From: Chrysaora quinquecirrha
Taxonomy: Eukaryota; Cnidaria; Scyphozoa; Semaeostomeae; Pelagiidae
Length of the DNA stretch: 64,000 bases
NCBI GenBank assembly: GCA_014526335.1
Contig: JACTAT010000174.1
Coordinates: forward strand, 431,142-495,141
Direction: 5' to 3'
Below are positions 22,187 to 33,200 of the stretch, in pieces; position 1 is the first letter of the stretch, and each line of letters opens with the position of its first letter. The notes beneath the pieces are model-generated. The model was given only the letters and a program-made list of their open reading frames with translations, made no database searches and was not told the origin of the DNA. The translations under genes were made by a program, and so were the position numbers.

Positions 22187-24290
22187 GCCATTCCATATTT
22201 TAGAAAAATATGGAATGGCGAATTTTCTCAAAAATTACTTGCTTCTCTTTGCTGAATTCTTCCCCCTAGGGTTGTATATGACTAACAAACACATCTGAGT
22301 AGAAGTTATGAAGGTTTGGAGTCAATTGAAGGAGTTACGAGGCCATTCCATATTTTAGAAAAATATGGAATGGCGAATTTTCTCAAAAATTACTCGCTTC
22401 TTTTTGCTGAAACCTTCCCCCTAGGGTTGTATATGCCTTACAAACACATCTGAGTAGAAATTAAGAAGATTTGGAGTCAATTGAAGGAATAATAAGGCCA
22501 TTCCATATTTTAGAAAAATATGGAATGGCGAATTTTCTCAAAAATTACTCGCTTGTTTTTTCTGAAACCTTCCCCCTAGGGTTGTATATGCCTTACAAAC
22601 ACATCTGAGTAGAAATTAAGAAGATTTGGAGTCAATTGAAGGAATAATAAGGCCATTCCATATTTTAGAAAAATATGGAATGGCGAATTTTCTCAAAATT
22701 ACTCGCTTGTTTTTCTAAAACCTTCCCCCTAGGGTTGTATATGCCTTACAAACACATCTGAGTAGAAATTAAGAAGATTTGGAGTCAATTGAAGGAATAA
22801 TAAGGCCATTCCATATTTTAGAAAAATATGGAATGGCGAATTTTCTCAAAATTACTCGCTTGTTTTTCTGAAACCTTCCCCCTAGGGTTGTATATGCCTT
22901 ACAAACACATCTGAGTAGAAATTAAGAAGATTTGGAGTCAATTGAAGGAATAATAAGGCCATTCCATATTTTAGAAAAATATGGAATGGCGAATTTTCTC
23001 AAAAATTACTCGCTTCTTTTTGCTGAAACCTTCCCCCTAGGGTTGTATATGCCTTACAAACACATCTGAGTAGAAATTAAGAAGATTTGGAGTCAATTGA
23101 AGGAATAATAAGGCCATTCCATATTTTAGAAAAATATGGAATGGCGAATTTCTCAAAAATTACTCGCTTGTTTTTCTAAAACCTTCCCCTAGGGTTGTAT
23201 ATGACTTACAAACACATCTGAGTACAATTTATGAAGGTTTGGAGTCAATTGAAGGAGTTACGAGGCCATTCCATATTTTAGAAAAATATGGAATGGCGAA
23301 TTTTCTCAAAAATTACTTGCTTGTTTTTTCTGAAACCTTCCCCCTAGGGTTGTATATGCCTTACAAACACATCTGAGTACAATTTATGAAGGTTTGGAGT
23401 CAATTGAAGGAGTTACGAGGCCATTCCATATTTTAGAAAAATATGGAATGGCGAATTTTCTCAAAATTACTCGCTTGTTTTTCTGAAACCTTCCCCTAGG
23501 GTTGTATATGCCTTACAAACACATCTGAGTAGAAATTAAGAAGATTTGGAGTCAATTGAAGGAATAATAAGGCCATTCCATATTTTAGAAAAATATGGAA
23601 TGGCGAATTTTCAAAATTACTCGCTTCTTTTTTCTGAAACCTTCCCCTAGGGTTGTATATGCCTTACAAACACATCTGAGTAGAAATTAAGAAGATTTGG
23701 AGTCAATTGAAGGAATAATAAGGCCATTCCATATTTTAGAAAAATATGGAATGGCGAATTTTCTCAAAAATTACTCGCTTGTTTTTTCTGAAACCTTCCC
23801 CCTAGGGTTGTATATGCCTTACAAACACATCTGAGTAGAAATTAAGAAGATTTGGAGTCAATTGAAGGAATAATAAGGCCATTCCATATTTTAGAAAAAT
23901 ATGGAATGGCGAAGTTTTTCAAAAATTACTCGCTTCTTTTTGCTGAAACCTTCCCCTAGGGTTGTATATGCCTTACAAACACATCTGAGTAGAAATTAAG
24001 AAGATTTGGAGTCAATTGAAGGAATAATAAGGCCATTCCATATTTTAGAAAAATATGGAATGGCGAATTCTCAAAAATTACTCGCTTGTTTTTCTGAAAC
24101 CTTCCCCCTAGGGTTGTATATGCCTTACAAACACATCTGAGTAGAAATTAAGAAGATTTGGAGTCAATTGAAGGAATAATAAGGCCATTCCATATTTTAG
24201 AAAAATATGGAATGGCGAAGTTTTTCAAAAATTACTTGCTTCTTTATCCTGAAACCTTCATCCAGGGGTAAAATAAAACTTTCCAACACA
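22187..24290 (+). repeat. Palindrome-bearing satellite array, left arm, 14 units of about 154 bp
   Basis: Hairpin cores begin at about 22187, 22342, 22497, 22652, 22805, 22958, 23113, 23264, 23420, 23572, 23723, 23878, 24032 and 24184. Between cores every unit repeats TACTCGCTT, CCTAGGGTTGTATATG and CACATCTGAGTAGAAATTAA with few changes. The last unit is diverged. Two sub-variants alternate (AATTTATGAAGGTTTGG versus AATTAAGAAGATTTGG), which points to segmental copying within the array. Confidence 0.93.
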
Positions 24291-24642
24291 TCTGAGAATA
24301 AATAATCAAGGTTTGGTTTGGAGTAGATTGAAGGAGTTGTGAAAGTTGGTATTTTTTTGGTCAACTAAAGTATATATGCGAGTGAGAAAAACTTGCAAAA
24401 TCAAGTCATCGAATTCGAACATTATTTATGTCAAACTTTCGATTTGTGCGTTTTACCATAGTTAACCTATGCACTGCATCAATAATTTAACGATTCCTTG
24501 TTTTACAGATAGCCTACCATATTTAGAAATGTGATATGAATGATTGCATATTTGCGTCGCCATTAGTCTGGATTTTTCAAGTGGATCCGTCAAATTATCA
24601 ATCAGACCAGACCACAGTGGTTATGGCCGCCCAGTACAGCAG

Positions 24643-25704
24643 GGCTATTAGTAATCACCGGCCCCGGCCCTGCAGCCCCGGCCCCGGCCCCGTCCCCGGC
24701 CCTGGCCCCGGCCCTGATTTTTCAACATGAAATTTTTTTGTAATTTACGGCCCCGGCCCCGGCCCTAATTTCCAAAACTTTATTTTTTCCGATTTCCATA
24801 ACTCCGTTATTCTTAATAGCTAACTTGAATAAAAATATTTTATTTGAAGTTTTTAGTAACTTGTTAGTTGAGATATTCATGCTCAAATTTTCCGCCACCC
24901 TCAAACCACAGAAATGGGTGATTGGCCTAAAAACATTCTTGTGTGGGACAGTTATGTAACTGATGAATGTCAATAGTACAGAGAATAGGGTTTTTAGAGA
25001 GAAAGAAGGGGTACAGTAATGTACCGGCATTTTATATCATGAGTTATCATTATTATTACTCGTTCATATCGTTCAATACACTCGATATGGAGGAAGCACT
25101 CAATGTTCCATTCAGCCTGGAAAGACAATAAACAAGTAAGTCTAAAACGCTTCTTCTTTTTTAGGTGTGAAATCACACCTTTGGCCAGCCACGACACGTA
25201 GTTTTATGACAAATAATTTCTTCAGATCCTTATTCGTTTTAGCAGGTTAGCGTGGTTTTTGTAGCCTGAGCGCAGGCTAGGTTTTTGTTAAGTTAGTGAA
25301 AACTATGTTAAACTGTGCTAAAGTTTGTATAAGGACGCTCATTTGTATTGTATGGCGAAGCCATGAGTTATTGTTTGGTTGAATTGGTCCCATTAATTGA
25401 CCCCACTTCCTATCCTATTCATATTCTTTGTCACTTCCACCATAAATCACATAATCTTTGCATACACTTTTATTTGTCTTAGTTTTGAGTTCTTGTATAG
25501 GTAAATCAAAAATATAAGAAACACCGGGCAGGAGAACATCCGGAAAGCAGGAGAAATAAAATCAGGGCCGGGGCCGGGGCCGCAAGGCCGGGGCCGGTAA
25601 TTACTAATAAAAAATTACATGTTGAAAAATCAGGGCCGGGGCCAGGGCCGGGGACGGGGCCGGGGCCGGGGCTGCAGGGCCGGGGCCGGTGATTACTAAT
25701 AGCC
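24643..25704. mobile_element. GC-rich Mutator-like element nested in the foldback, 9-bp target duplication
   Basis: Ends are inverted repeats starting GGCTATTAGTAATCACCGG and continuing into runs of GGCCCC words for about 90 bp, with a second inner GC-rich repeat pair (24744-24768 and 25559-25603). The flanks are a perfect 9-bp direct repeat GTACAGCAG (24634-24642 and 25705-25713), the length typical of Mutator-like elements. The 790-bp interior codes for nothing I recognise, so it is non-autonomous. Confidence 0.8.
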
Positions 25705-25799
25705 GTACAGCAGTGCTCAACTTGGAAATTAGCATCTTCCTTGAGAATCATGTTTCAAGCTTCCGTCTAGTATTTCTCGATTTTGAGATAATTTCTACT

Positions 25800-26990
25800 C
25801 GGGTGTGTTTATAAGGCTTATACAACCCTAGCGGGAAGGTTTCAGCAAAAAGAAGCGAGTAATTTTTTAGAAAATTCGCCATTCCATATTTTTCTAAAAT
25901 ATGGAATGGCCTTATTATTCCTTCAATTTACTCCAAATCTTCTTAATTTCTACTCAGATGTGTTGTAAGGCATATACAACCCTTGGGGAAGGTTTCAGCA
26001 AAAGAAGCGAGTAATTTTGAGAAAATTCGCCATTCCATATTTTTCTAAAATATGGAATGGCCTTATTATTCCTTCAATCGACCCCAAATCTTCTTAATTT
26101 CTACTCAGATGTGTTTGTAAGGCATATACAACCCTTGGGGGAAGGTTTCAGCAAAAAGAAGCGAGTAATTTTTGAGAAAATTCGCCATTCCATATTTTTC
26201 TAAAATATGGAATGGCCTTATTATTCCTTCAATCGACTCCAAATCTTCTTAATTTCTACTCAGATGTGTTTGTAAGGCATATACAACCCTTGGGGGAAGG
26301 TTTCAGCAAAAAGAAGCGAGTAATTTTTGAGAAAATTCGCCATTCCATATTTTTCTAAAATATGGAATGGCCTTATTATTCCTTCAATTGACTCCAAATC
26401 TTCTTAATTTCTACTCAGATGTGTTTGTAAGGCATATACAACCCTAGGGGGAAGGTTTCAGAAAAAACAAGCAAGTAATTTTTGAGAAAATTCGCCATTC
26501 CATATTTTTCTAAAATATGGAATGGCCTCGTAACTCCTTCAATTGACTCCAAACCTTCATAAATTGTACTCAGATGTGTTTGTAAGTCATATACAACCCT
26601 AGGTGGAAGGTTTTAGAAAAAACAAGCGAGTAATTTTGAGAAAATTCGCCATTCCTTATTTTTCTAAAATATGGAATGGCCTTATTATTCCTTCAATTGA
26701 CTCCAAATCTTCTTAATTTCTACTCAGATGTGTTTGTAAGGCATATACAACCCTAGGTGGAAGGTTTCAGCAAAAAGAAGCGAGTAATTTTTGAGAAAAT
26801 TCGCCATTCCATATTTTTCTAAAATATGGAATGGCCTTATTATTCCTTCAATTGACTCCAAATCTTCTTAATTTCTACTCAGATGTGTTTGTAGGGCATA
26901 TACAACCCTAGGGGGAAGGTTTCAGCAAAAAGAAGCGAGTAATTTTTGAGAAAATTCGCCATTCCATATTTTTCTAAAATATGGAATGGC
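25800..26990 (-). repeat. Palindrome-bearing satellite array, right arm, 8 units in inverse orientation
   Basis: The same 154-bp unit as the left arm, reverse-complemented, with cores near 25878, 26029, 26183, 26339, 26493, 26648, 26802 and 26958. Most units read CCCTTGGGGGAAGG or CCCTAGGGGGAAGG, so this arm has its own variants. Fewer units than the left arm show that the two arms have changed copy number independently. Confidence 0.93.
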
Positions 26991-27383
26991 TCTGTTTTTG
27001 TTTCATTATACTTTTAAAATTAAAAATATTGTCGCAATGTGTTTGGAAATTGCTTTTCTTTTGCATTTATGCATTTTGATACAATTCCATCATTCCATTC
27101 CATCATTCCATCATTCCACTCCATCATTCCATAATCCATATTTTAGAGATAGCCCATTCAATTCTTTTGACCATTGATCATGTTTTCTTTGACAGAGAAA
27201 CCCCTTTTGTCTCTGATACCATAACATACCCACAAATCGCATAACTGCTGCGACTGTAATGTTCAATGTTGGAGTTGGACAATTCTGAACAACTGAATTT
27301 TGCATAAACTGAACCGTGAACTTTCAAGAGACTTTCAACTCGTGCGGAGAAGTTTGAACGGAACTGACTGAAAATCAGCTGAA

Positions 27384-28148
27384 ATGCACGCGAAAGCCTA
27401 CAAGGATCTCAGCGAATCATGCCAATTGATTTATGGAAAGAAATTTGTGGACAGTTTGCCCCTGAAGCCTAAAGATAATGTCCTAGACATTGGTTGTGGA
27501 ACGGGAGAGCTTGCGGAATACACAGCCAGATACAAAGTACCAGGAGGAAGAGTAACAGCATTTGATCCTGATAAACAAAGAATAAAACTTGCAAAAGAAA
27601 ATTTTGGTGGAGTTCAGAATATATCTTTTCTTGTGGGCACAGCTCTGGAGTTTCTCAAAGATAAGAAGGATCTTTACGATTTAATTTATAGCAATGTTGT
27701 CATTCACTGGATTCCTGTGGAAGATCGACGGGCATCATTTCAGGCGGTGTACGCCGCGGCGAAACCCGGCGGAATCATTGCACATCAATTCTGTGAAATT
27801 TTTCCAGTATGTTTAGAAAAAATAATGCCGGCTTTAAATTTAACAGACGAAGACCGTGAAATTATCGACGCAACACTCCACTGTATACCATCAGACGAAA
27901 TGGAGAGCCTCGTTTTAGATTGTGGCTTCGAGGTCGTCAGTCGAGAGACGATTGTCGATGAAACAAAGTTCAAAGAAATTCATGAGTTTTTGCTTTGGTT
28001 GGAAGCGAATTTTCATGGCAAAATCCCTTTCAGAAAGCGATTCAATAAAGAACAAGATGTTGACACGACTATGAATTTGAAAGAAGATGGAAGCATTTTA
28101 GGAAGAACTGACATTGTCAAAATTGTCCTAAGAAAACCGAAAAATTAG
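27384..28148 (+). CDS. Intronless class I SAM-dependent methyltransferase, copy 1
   Basis: A single-exon, 254-residue protein with a class I (Rossmann-fold) methyltransferase core. SAM-binding motif I is NVLDIGCGTGELAEYTA at about residues 33-49. The strand-2 acidic motif is AFDPDKQRI. The motif before strand 4 is YDLIYSNVVIHWIP, and KPGGII follows. The architecture resembles the Methyltransf_11/25 group and animal proteins labelled juvenile hormone acid methyltransferase-like or trans-aconitate methyltransferase-like; substrate cannot be told from sequence. It lacks the first ten or so residues (MGDENG...) of copies 2 and 3 and begins at the Met just before AKAYKDLSES. It lies directly downstream of the giant foldback element and upstream of the dehydrogenase that hosts its paralogues. 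Close similarity and lack of introns suggest recent local duplication, perhaps from a retrocopy (inference). Confidence 0.9.
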   Translation: MHAKAYKDLSESCQLIYGKKFVDSLPLKPKDNVLDIGCGTGELAEYTARYKVPGGRVTAFDPDKQRIKLAKENFGGVQNISFLVGTALEFLKDKKDLYDLIYSNVVIHWIPVEDRRASFQAVYAAAKPGGIIAHQFCEIFPVCLEKIMPALNLTDEDREIIDATLHCIPSDEMESLVLDCGFEVVSRETIVDETKFKEIHEFLLWLEANFHGKIPFRKRFNKEQDVDTTMNLKEDGSILGRTDIVKIVLRKPKN

Positions 28149-28587
28149 ATGCCTAGTGGACTTTCAAGTCATTTTAATTCTGATTACTAAAAGGGTGTGT
28201 TGTTCTTTTAGACTTAATATTGAAATATAGTTTTGGATCCCCTGTGTCATTTCATTATTCATTAAAAAGTAACTAAAATAAAGCAAAGTTGCCGTTTTTA
28301 AATTTACTTCTAGTCCAGGGCTTATCAGTCGGCTTTACACTCTACCCCTGGTCTGGATTCCTAATAGCATACAGCAGGGTGCGGCATCACACACACACAA
28401 TGCATTCATAACTACCGACCAGGTACCCATTTATGCACCTGGGTAGAGAGAGGCACATTTGTGCTTATAACTTGCCCTACGTTGTAATCTCTGCAACACA
28501 AGTAAAAAGACTGTGGCTCGAATCCAAAACATTTTCGTTGTGAGCACGCTAACCATTGCGCCATAGAGACCACAATTTACCACCTTA

Positions 28588-28862
28588 AGCTATGGTTAAA
28601 CTAAGAGACTTGTCACACGCGGCACTGTATTCGGCGTGTCTCCCAGGGTGGCCAAACATGCGAGTGACAAGCAAGCAACATGTCCCCCGAGTCATTTCAT
28701 GTCGCGGAGACAAGAAATGTTTCTGTTGTCCCCCAGAAACATTTGCGTGTCTCTTGCTAAAAATTTTGTCGCGCGCTCTACGAAGTTTCCGAGGTGGCTA
28801 AACTGGGAGACACCGAGCAGAGGACATCAATGTCGCGCGTGACATGTCTCCTAGTTTAGCCA
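28588..28862. mobile_element. Palindromic MITE with GGAGACATGTC ends
   Basis: TGGTTAAACTAAGAGACTTGTC at the left pairs with GACATGTCTCCTAGTTTAGCCA at the right; the interior repeats GTCTCCC and GACATG words on both strands. It lies 440 bp 3' of methyltransferase copy 1. Confidence 0.55.
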
Positions 28863-29112
28863 GGCCTTTATACACCACATAGGCGGACAATGTAAGCGAC
28901 AGGCTGTGTAATGATCTACCACTAGGGCAAAGCTCTGCTTTAGGTGCTTGAATGGGGCGCTAGAATGGTAAACCCAACCCAATAGCTGTTTTTTCTCAGT
29001 TAAGAGCTCTCAGACAGACGACATACTCAACTGCGAATCATAGTAAATATTAAAATCATATCACAATTTACATTGAAGCACCAAAGAAAAGCATCTTATT
29101 ACTTAAAATATC

Positions 29113-29656
29113 CACGCTAGCGAATCGATAATCACTACTGTGGTGGATAATCACTACTGTGGTGGTACTATTTGCGTACTGTGGTGGTAGTTTCTGCGTA
29201 CTGTGGTGGATAATCACTACTTGTGGTGAGTTATTATGCTTGCGGTGGTGGCAGTTTTGGCGTACTGTGGTGGATAATCACTACTTGTGGTGGGTTACTA
29301 TGCTTGCAGTGGTGGCAGTTTTAGCGTACTGTGGTGGATAATCACCACTTGTGGTGGGTTATAATGCTTTATGTGGTGAATACGAAATCATAGCAAAACT
29401 CTACAGATCAAGCAAGGAAAAATCACAAAATCCACCACAGTACGCCAAAACTGCCACCGCCGCAAGCATAGTAACCCACCACAAGTAGTGATTATCCACC
29501 ACAGTACGCCAAAACTGCCACCACCGCAAGCATAGTAACCCACCACAAGTAGAGATTATCCACCACAGTACGCAGAAACTACCACCACAGTACGCAAATA
29601 GTACCACCACAGTAGTGATTATCAACCACAGTAGCGATTATAGATTCGCTAGCGTG
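29113..29656. mobile_element. TGTGGTGG hairpin element, intact, 5-bp target duplication
   Basis: The left half is a string of ACTGTGGTGG words and the right half their complement CCACCACAGT, so the whole 544 bp can fold into one hairpin with a short centre (TACAGATCAAGCAAGG). Terminal repeats CACGCTAGCGAATC are flanked by ATATC on both sides (29108-29112, 29657-29661). No coding capacity. Confidence 0.75.
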
Positions 29657-30254
29657 ATATCTCGACCTTTGTATTGTGATGAAACCAGCCAACCACAATA
29701 CAGCTGCGCTGCTACTAACTCTGAATATAACAAAAACGTGCGAAATGTTCGATTTCTTGGTTATGAATTCAAGAAGGCACTGCAAAAACGAGAGCCCTAA
29801 AATGCTCTCCAGGGTACTGAGGACAAAAAACCCTGAACAGAAGAATCTGTCTGTATCTGCGTGTGCCTGCATGTGCATGCAGTCTGCGTGTAGCCATGTA
29901 TTTCTTGGTCTCTACGCGTGTACCTTGACTCGGCGGCTCCAGAACCAATTTTCCCAGAGCAAAACAAAAGGAAAATTAAACAGAAATATCTGACTCAGGC
30001 AGGTGTTTCTTAAAAAGGCTGTTCTGTTAAAATACGTGCAATCTGAATTACAGCGTTTCTACCTTAAATAAAAGTGAGATTAAACAGAGGCGTAGACTGA
30101 GGCGTGGAAACGGTCCCCTTCGACTCCTAGACGCGAAAACCCAGATTTGTCTGCATTTATTTTACTCAAGGTTAGTAGAAACGCAGCCCAAAAGCGAGAT
30201 ATGTCAAACAATAATTATACAGCATAGTGTCCATAGCCGAACAGATATTCCTTT

Positions 30255-33200
30255 TTACCAAGGAATGAGTTGTCCTTTAAAATCGTAAAACAGGCCATTA
30301 TCTTTCTCGGTTAGGCCCTCAGCAACCCTCAAAAGGCCTGCCACACTCTCCTCTGTTGTTGTCGAAGCGCCAGGCCCTCCCAAGTCGGTCTGTACATGGC
30401 CTGGATGCAACAAAACTGCAAGAATTTTGTCGTGTTTGAGCTCAATGCTCAAATTTTTGTTCACCATATTCAAGGCAGCCTGGAAGATATGCAGAACGTG
30501 TGTTATTTAATTTCGAATGATTGTCGACCGGTATTGTCCAAGGCGTAGTATTTTTGGAAACGCAAAGTATTTAACATACTATATAGATTTCTATAGATCG
30601 ATATCTTGATACGTTCATATGACTATGATGTGCTCGGGAATCCCTTTGCTCAAAATGCGAAAACGTTCCTAACCAAAATCTGGTCAGTACCCACTGGGGT
30701 ACCCGTCCTGGTCGTATCAATAGGTTGTTTTAGCAACAGGACGCCTCAACACCGTACTAGACATGACAGTCACCACTTATCCTGACAAGCCTTTGATATT
30801 TAGTTTGGCAACGTTTCGGGAGAGATACGTCTCCCATCATCGGGCAATGAGAAATGTGTTTTTTTTCCTATTTATTGCAAAGGTCGGATCGAAAGGTGTG
30901 AAATTAACCAAGGACGCCTCAAGTGAAGAAGACGTCGCGAGCAGACAAAGAATCTGGGCACTAGTTATTTTCCCGCGTCTTGACATTCCGCGTTCTTTCG
31001 ACTTCATGTTCTCGTGAAAACGTCAAAATTTTGCGTTGTTCTAGAAGCTGCAACAGTTATTTCAGCAACCAAATTATTGCGAAAACTATTGTTAATTATT
31101 GCGAAAACTTGCATTTTTAATGAGGACCTTGTTAAAAGTTGCGAAAGAAACCAAATCAGAATCAAGTGGTGGGCTAAAAGACTTTGAATCAAAGAAAAAA
31201 TTTCTAAAGAAAATTTTAATCAAAACGCTTTAGAACCTTCTTGACCAAAACGGCGTTCTAATTGGCGGTCGGTTTCTATACGCCTTTTCAAAATACCTGT
31301 AGACCAAAATGAAAATACCTTGCTTAAAGACACATTAAAAGAAAATATATTATTAAACTCTCCATGGTATAGAAATGTAAATGATATCGTAGAAGAGACT
31401 AACTTTGATCTTGATAAACTCTTCATCAAAAGTATTAACAACACACACAATGACAATAAAAAGATAACAAATAAAAATAACAAGCTGATAAAAGATATTT
31501 GCAAAAAAGAACTAACGCAGAAATTTATTAACCGATGGGAAGAGCAAACAGCCAACATGAACAGACTAACATTTTATAGGCAAATGAAAGACAACCCATG
31601 TATCTCGAATTATCTGTTGCAAGTAGACTCAAGAAGTCATAGAGCTGCCTTAACTAGACTTATGATTAGTGCACACAAACTTAAGATAGAAACCGGTCGT
31701 TATTCAAAGGCTAGAATAGAGCAAAATGAACGTTTTGCGAATATTGTAAGAGTAAAAAGAAGGAAATCGACAACGAAATCCACTTTATTTATGACTGTTT
31801 GAATAATAAGAGCCAAAGAGAAATATTCTTCATCCAACAAAATTTGAAACAACATCAAATCGATCGATTATCAGTTGAAGAGAAAAATGAATTATTTAAA
31901 CAAATGTTGTTATCTAAAAATAGGGAAACATTATCTTCTCTGGCAAAATTTATATACCTATCAGAAATTAAAAGAAGCGTCAATTCCAATTAGGATGTTT
32001 TTTAATTAACAGGATACAATAGAATTAATTTTCATTGAATATAAATTTAAAATCAAACATTGTTAGTTGGTATTAGCGTTGAATTATTATTATACAATAT
32101 TATGGTTGAAATTTCAGTTAAATTTAGTGTAGTTAAATTTAGTTTAATTCTTAGACTTAGTTACTCCTTGTAGTATTGCAATCATCGTGTAACATTTTTG
32201 CATGTAGACGATAGTATTGTAAACTACTAGACCCCGTTGTGGGTGATGAATATATGAATTGAATTGAATTGAATTGAACTAAGGGCCTCGTTTTCAAAAA
32301 TATTGAAAATTGCGTCACAGAAAAATTTTGACCCCAGCTTCGGATTGAGCACCTTCATTTTAGTCCTAAGGCATATTTTTACGAGCCTAGTCCATGCAAT
32401 GACGATTTTATAGCGATTAGAAGACTTAAAACTTTTTCAAACTTGTTGTCGCTATGAAATCGTCATTGCAAGGGCCAGAAACAAGAAAATTTGCCTTAGC
32501 ACTAAAGTTAAGGTGCTCAATCTGGATCTGGGGTCAAAATTTTTGTACGAAGAAATTATCGTAAATTTTGAAAACGAGGCCCTTAGTTGAAAAGGTGTAT
32601 TGCCAAAACGGTGTAATCTCTCCCTAACTTCTCGTCAAAAATTACAAGACTGCGAGAAACAGCTAAAAATATTTTTCAAATTTCGTAATACTCAAAAATT
32701 ACTCTTGATTCTGGCACTTCAAATATTATTGTACCAGAGAAAAATTTCTGTGTGACCTCAACTTCAAGGTTTTTAGCGGAAAAATTTGGGCGCAATTGTT
32801 TCACAATTTATGATTGGTTAATTACTCTTATTCTGGTTGGCACAAGAAGGCCAAAATCTCTCAGACCTTTGACCTCGTTTCAGCAAAAGGACAGAGGTCA
32901 GAAAGATTTTGACCTTTTATGACCGAACGGAAGAACTTTCACAGTGGAAAAAATTAACCAGTCATAAAGGACGGTATATAGTTCCATTTTGGCAGTGGAA
33001 ATTACGCATTGATGCAACACAGTGTACAGTTATTCAATGTAACCCGATGTAATTCAATGTAACCGGTGTAATTCAATGTAACCGGTTTAATTCAATTTAA
33101 TCGATGTAATTCAATGTAACCGGTTTAATTCAATTTAACCGGCGTAATTCAATGTAACCGGTTTAATTCAATTTAACCGGCGTGATTCAATGTAACCAGT

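Larger units (their letters stand above)
22013..27154. mobile_element. Giant composite foldback element with inverted satellite arms
   Basis: The outermost ends are perfect inverted repeats (GGCTATCTCTAAAATATGGA at 22013 and its complement ending at 27154), extending about 175 bp with small indels. Inside them the left arm carries 14 units and the right arm 8 units, in opposite orientation, of a 150-156 bp satellite. Every unit includes the hairpin GCCATTCCATATTTT-AGA-AAAATATGGAATGGC. The middle holds a separate GC-rich element. The left flank is half of a TATAAG-type MITE. I see no matching target duplication at the ends. No coding sequence was found. The structure resembles foldback (FB/Galileo-like) elements rather than a simple satellite locus. 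Confidence 0.85.

Noticed and set aside
24536..25751. Pro/Gly/Arg-rich frames over the GC-rich blocks
   Set aside because: They are translations of GGCCCC repeats at the ends of the nested Mutator-like element.
22187..26990. A CRISPR-like array (regularly spaced palindromic repeats)
   Set aside because: The spacers are the same in every unit and the genome is eukaryotic; it is a satellite.
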